NCBI GenBank assembly: GCA_025928735.1
Contig: JAICIW010000113.1
Span: forward strand, 1 to 7,202
Origin: Rhodanobacteraceae bacterium
GTDB lineage: Bacteria; Pseudomonadota; Gammaproteobacteria; Xanthomonadales; Rhodanobacteraceae
Reading direction: 5' to 3'
Length of the DNA stretch: 7,202 bases
Shown: piece by piece, positions 7,023 to 7,202 of the stretch
How positions within the stretch are numbered: the stretch's first letter is position 1
Layout: each line of letters starts with the position of its first letter
Translations under genes and position numbers: made by a program
The notes under the pieces: generated by a model
Told to the model about the DNA's origin: nothing
Database searches by the model: none
Seen by the model: the letters and a program-made list of their open reading frames with translations, nothing else

Positions 7023-7202
7023 ATGAGCGCGCGAAAGCTACTGAACCGTTGGACGCAGTTGGCGGTCATCCTGTTGCCGGCGTCTCACGCATTGGCGACT
7101 GGCATCGATTGCAACCGTATACATGATCCGATCGCGCAAACGATCTGCACCCATCGGGACTTGCTGATATTGGATGGGCAGTTATCGGTGGCCTATACGG
7201 CG
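7023..7202 (+). CDS. Secreted LprI-like/DUF1311 protein, N-terminal 60 residues (3' end beyond window)
   Basis: The ATG at 7023 opens a frame that runs off the window. An in-frame TGA lies five codons upstream, so this is the first possible ATG. Residues 1-25 look like a Sec signal peptide: basic start (SARKLLNR), hydrophobic core (LAVILLPA, 13-20) and an Ala-x-Ala site (A23-A25). The mature part, IDCNRIHDPIAQTIC then HRDLLILDGQLSVAY, matches the N-terminus of the LprI/DUF1311 family: two cysteines (C30, C42) spaced C-x11-C, then a D-x-x-L-x-x-L-D-x-x-L-x-x-A-Y pattern. LprI was described as a lysozyme inhibitor in Mycobacterium tuberculosis, but most proteobacterial members are uncharacterised, so the function here is open. 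GC over the visible 180 bases is about 57%, somewhat below the glycan genes. It probably belongs to a separate unit. Confidence 0.8.
   Translation, partial: MSARKLLNRWTQLAVILLPASHALATGIDCNRIHDPIAQTICTHRDLLILDGQLSVAYTA

Overview
The window is a glycan-biosynthesis locus from a high-GC Gram-negative bacterium, covering mainly lipopolysaccharide core and O-antigen functions. GC is roughly 60-67% in the stretches counted by eye. The gene content (a WaaE/KdtX-type glycosyltransferase, a heptosyltransferase-family protein, an O-antigen ligase/polymerase-type membrane protein, Gmd) points to Proteobacteria. The Gmd N-terminus recalls the Pseudomonas-type enzyme, so a gammaproteobacterium, perhaps of the Xanthomonadales, is a reasonable but unproven guess.

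Layout: two transcription units diverge from a 261-base gap at 1394-1654. Leftward, on the minus strand, are a family 2 glycosyltransferase of the WaaE/KdtX type (617-1393) and then gmd, GDP-mannose 4,6-dehydratase (1-527, 3' end outside the window). Rightward, on the plus strand, are four tightly packed genes: a GT4/GT-B-like glycosyltransferase (1655-2677), a Wzy/WaaL-family multispanning membrane protein (2674-3996), a GT9 heptosyltransferase-family protein (3996-5129) and a GT39/ArnT-like membrane glycosyltransferase (5185-6891). The first two junctions are overlaps of 4 bases (TTGA) and 1 base (TAATG), which suggests translational coupling. After a 131-base gap, the last 180 bases open a secreted protein with an LprI-like (DUF1311) N-terminus, cut off by the window end. 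It is probably unrelated to the glycan genes and marks the edge of the cluster.

How the genes fit together (inference): Gmd makes GDP-4-keto-6-deoxymannose, the precursor of GDP-linked 6-deoxyhexoses such as D-rhamnose or L-fucose. The cytoplasmic glycosyltransferases (GT2, GT4, GT9) would extend a lipid-linked or core oligosaccharide. The Wzy/WaaL-type protein would polymerise O-units or ligate them in the periplasm. The GT39 protein would add a sugar from a polyprenyl-phosphate carrier at the periplasmic face.

No rRNA, tRNA, CRISPR array, insertion sequence or attachment site was seen. I see no clearly new system. The points most worth a second look are family-motif departures in three of the four rightward glycosyltransferases and ambiguous start codons in that operon.
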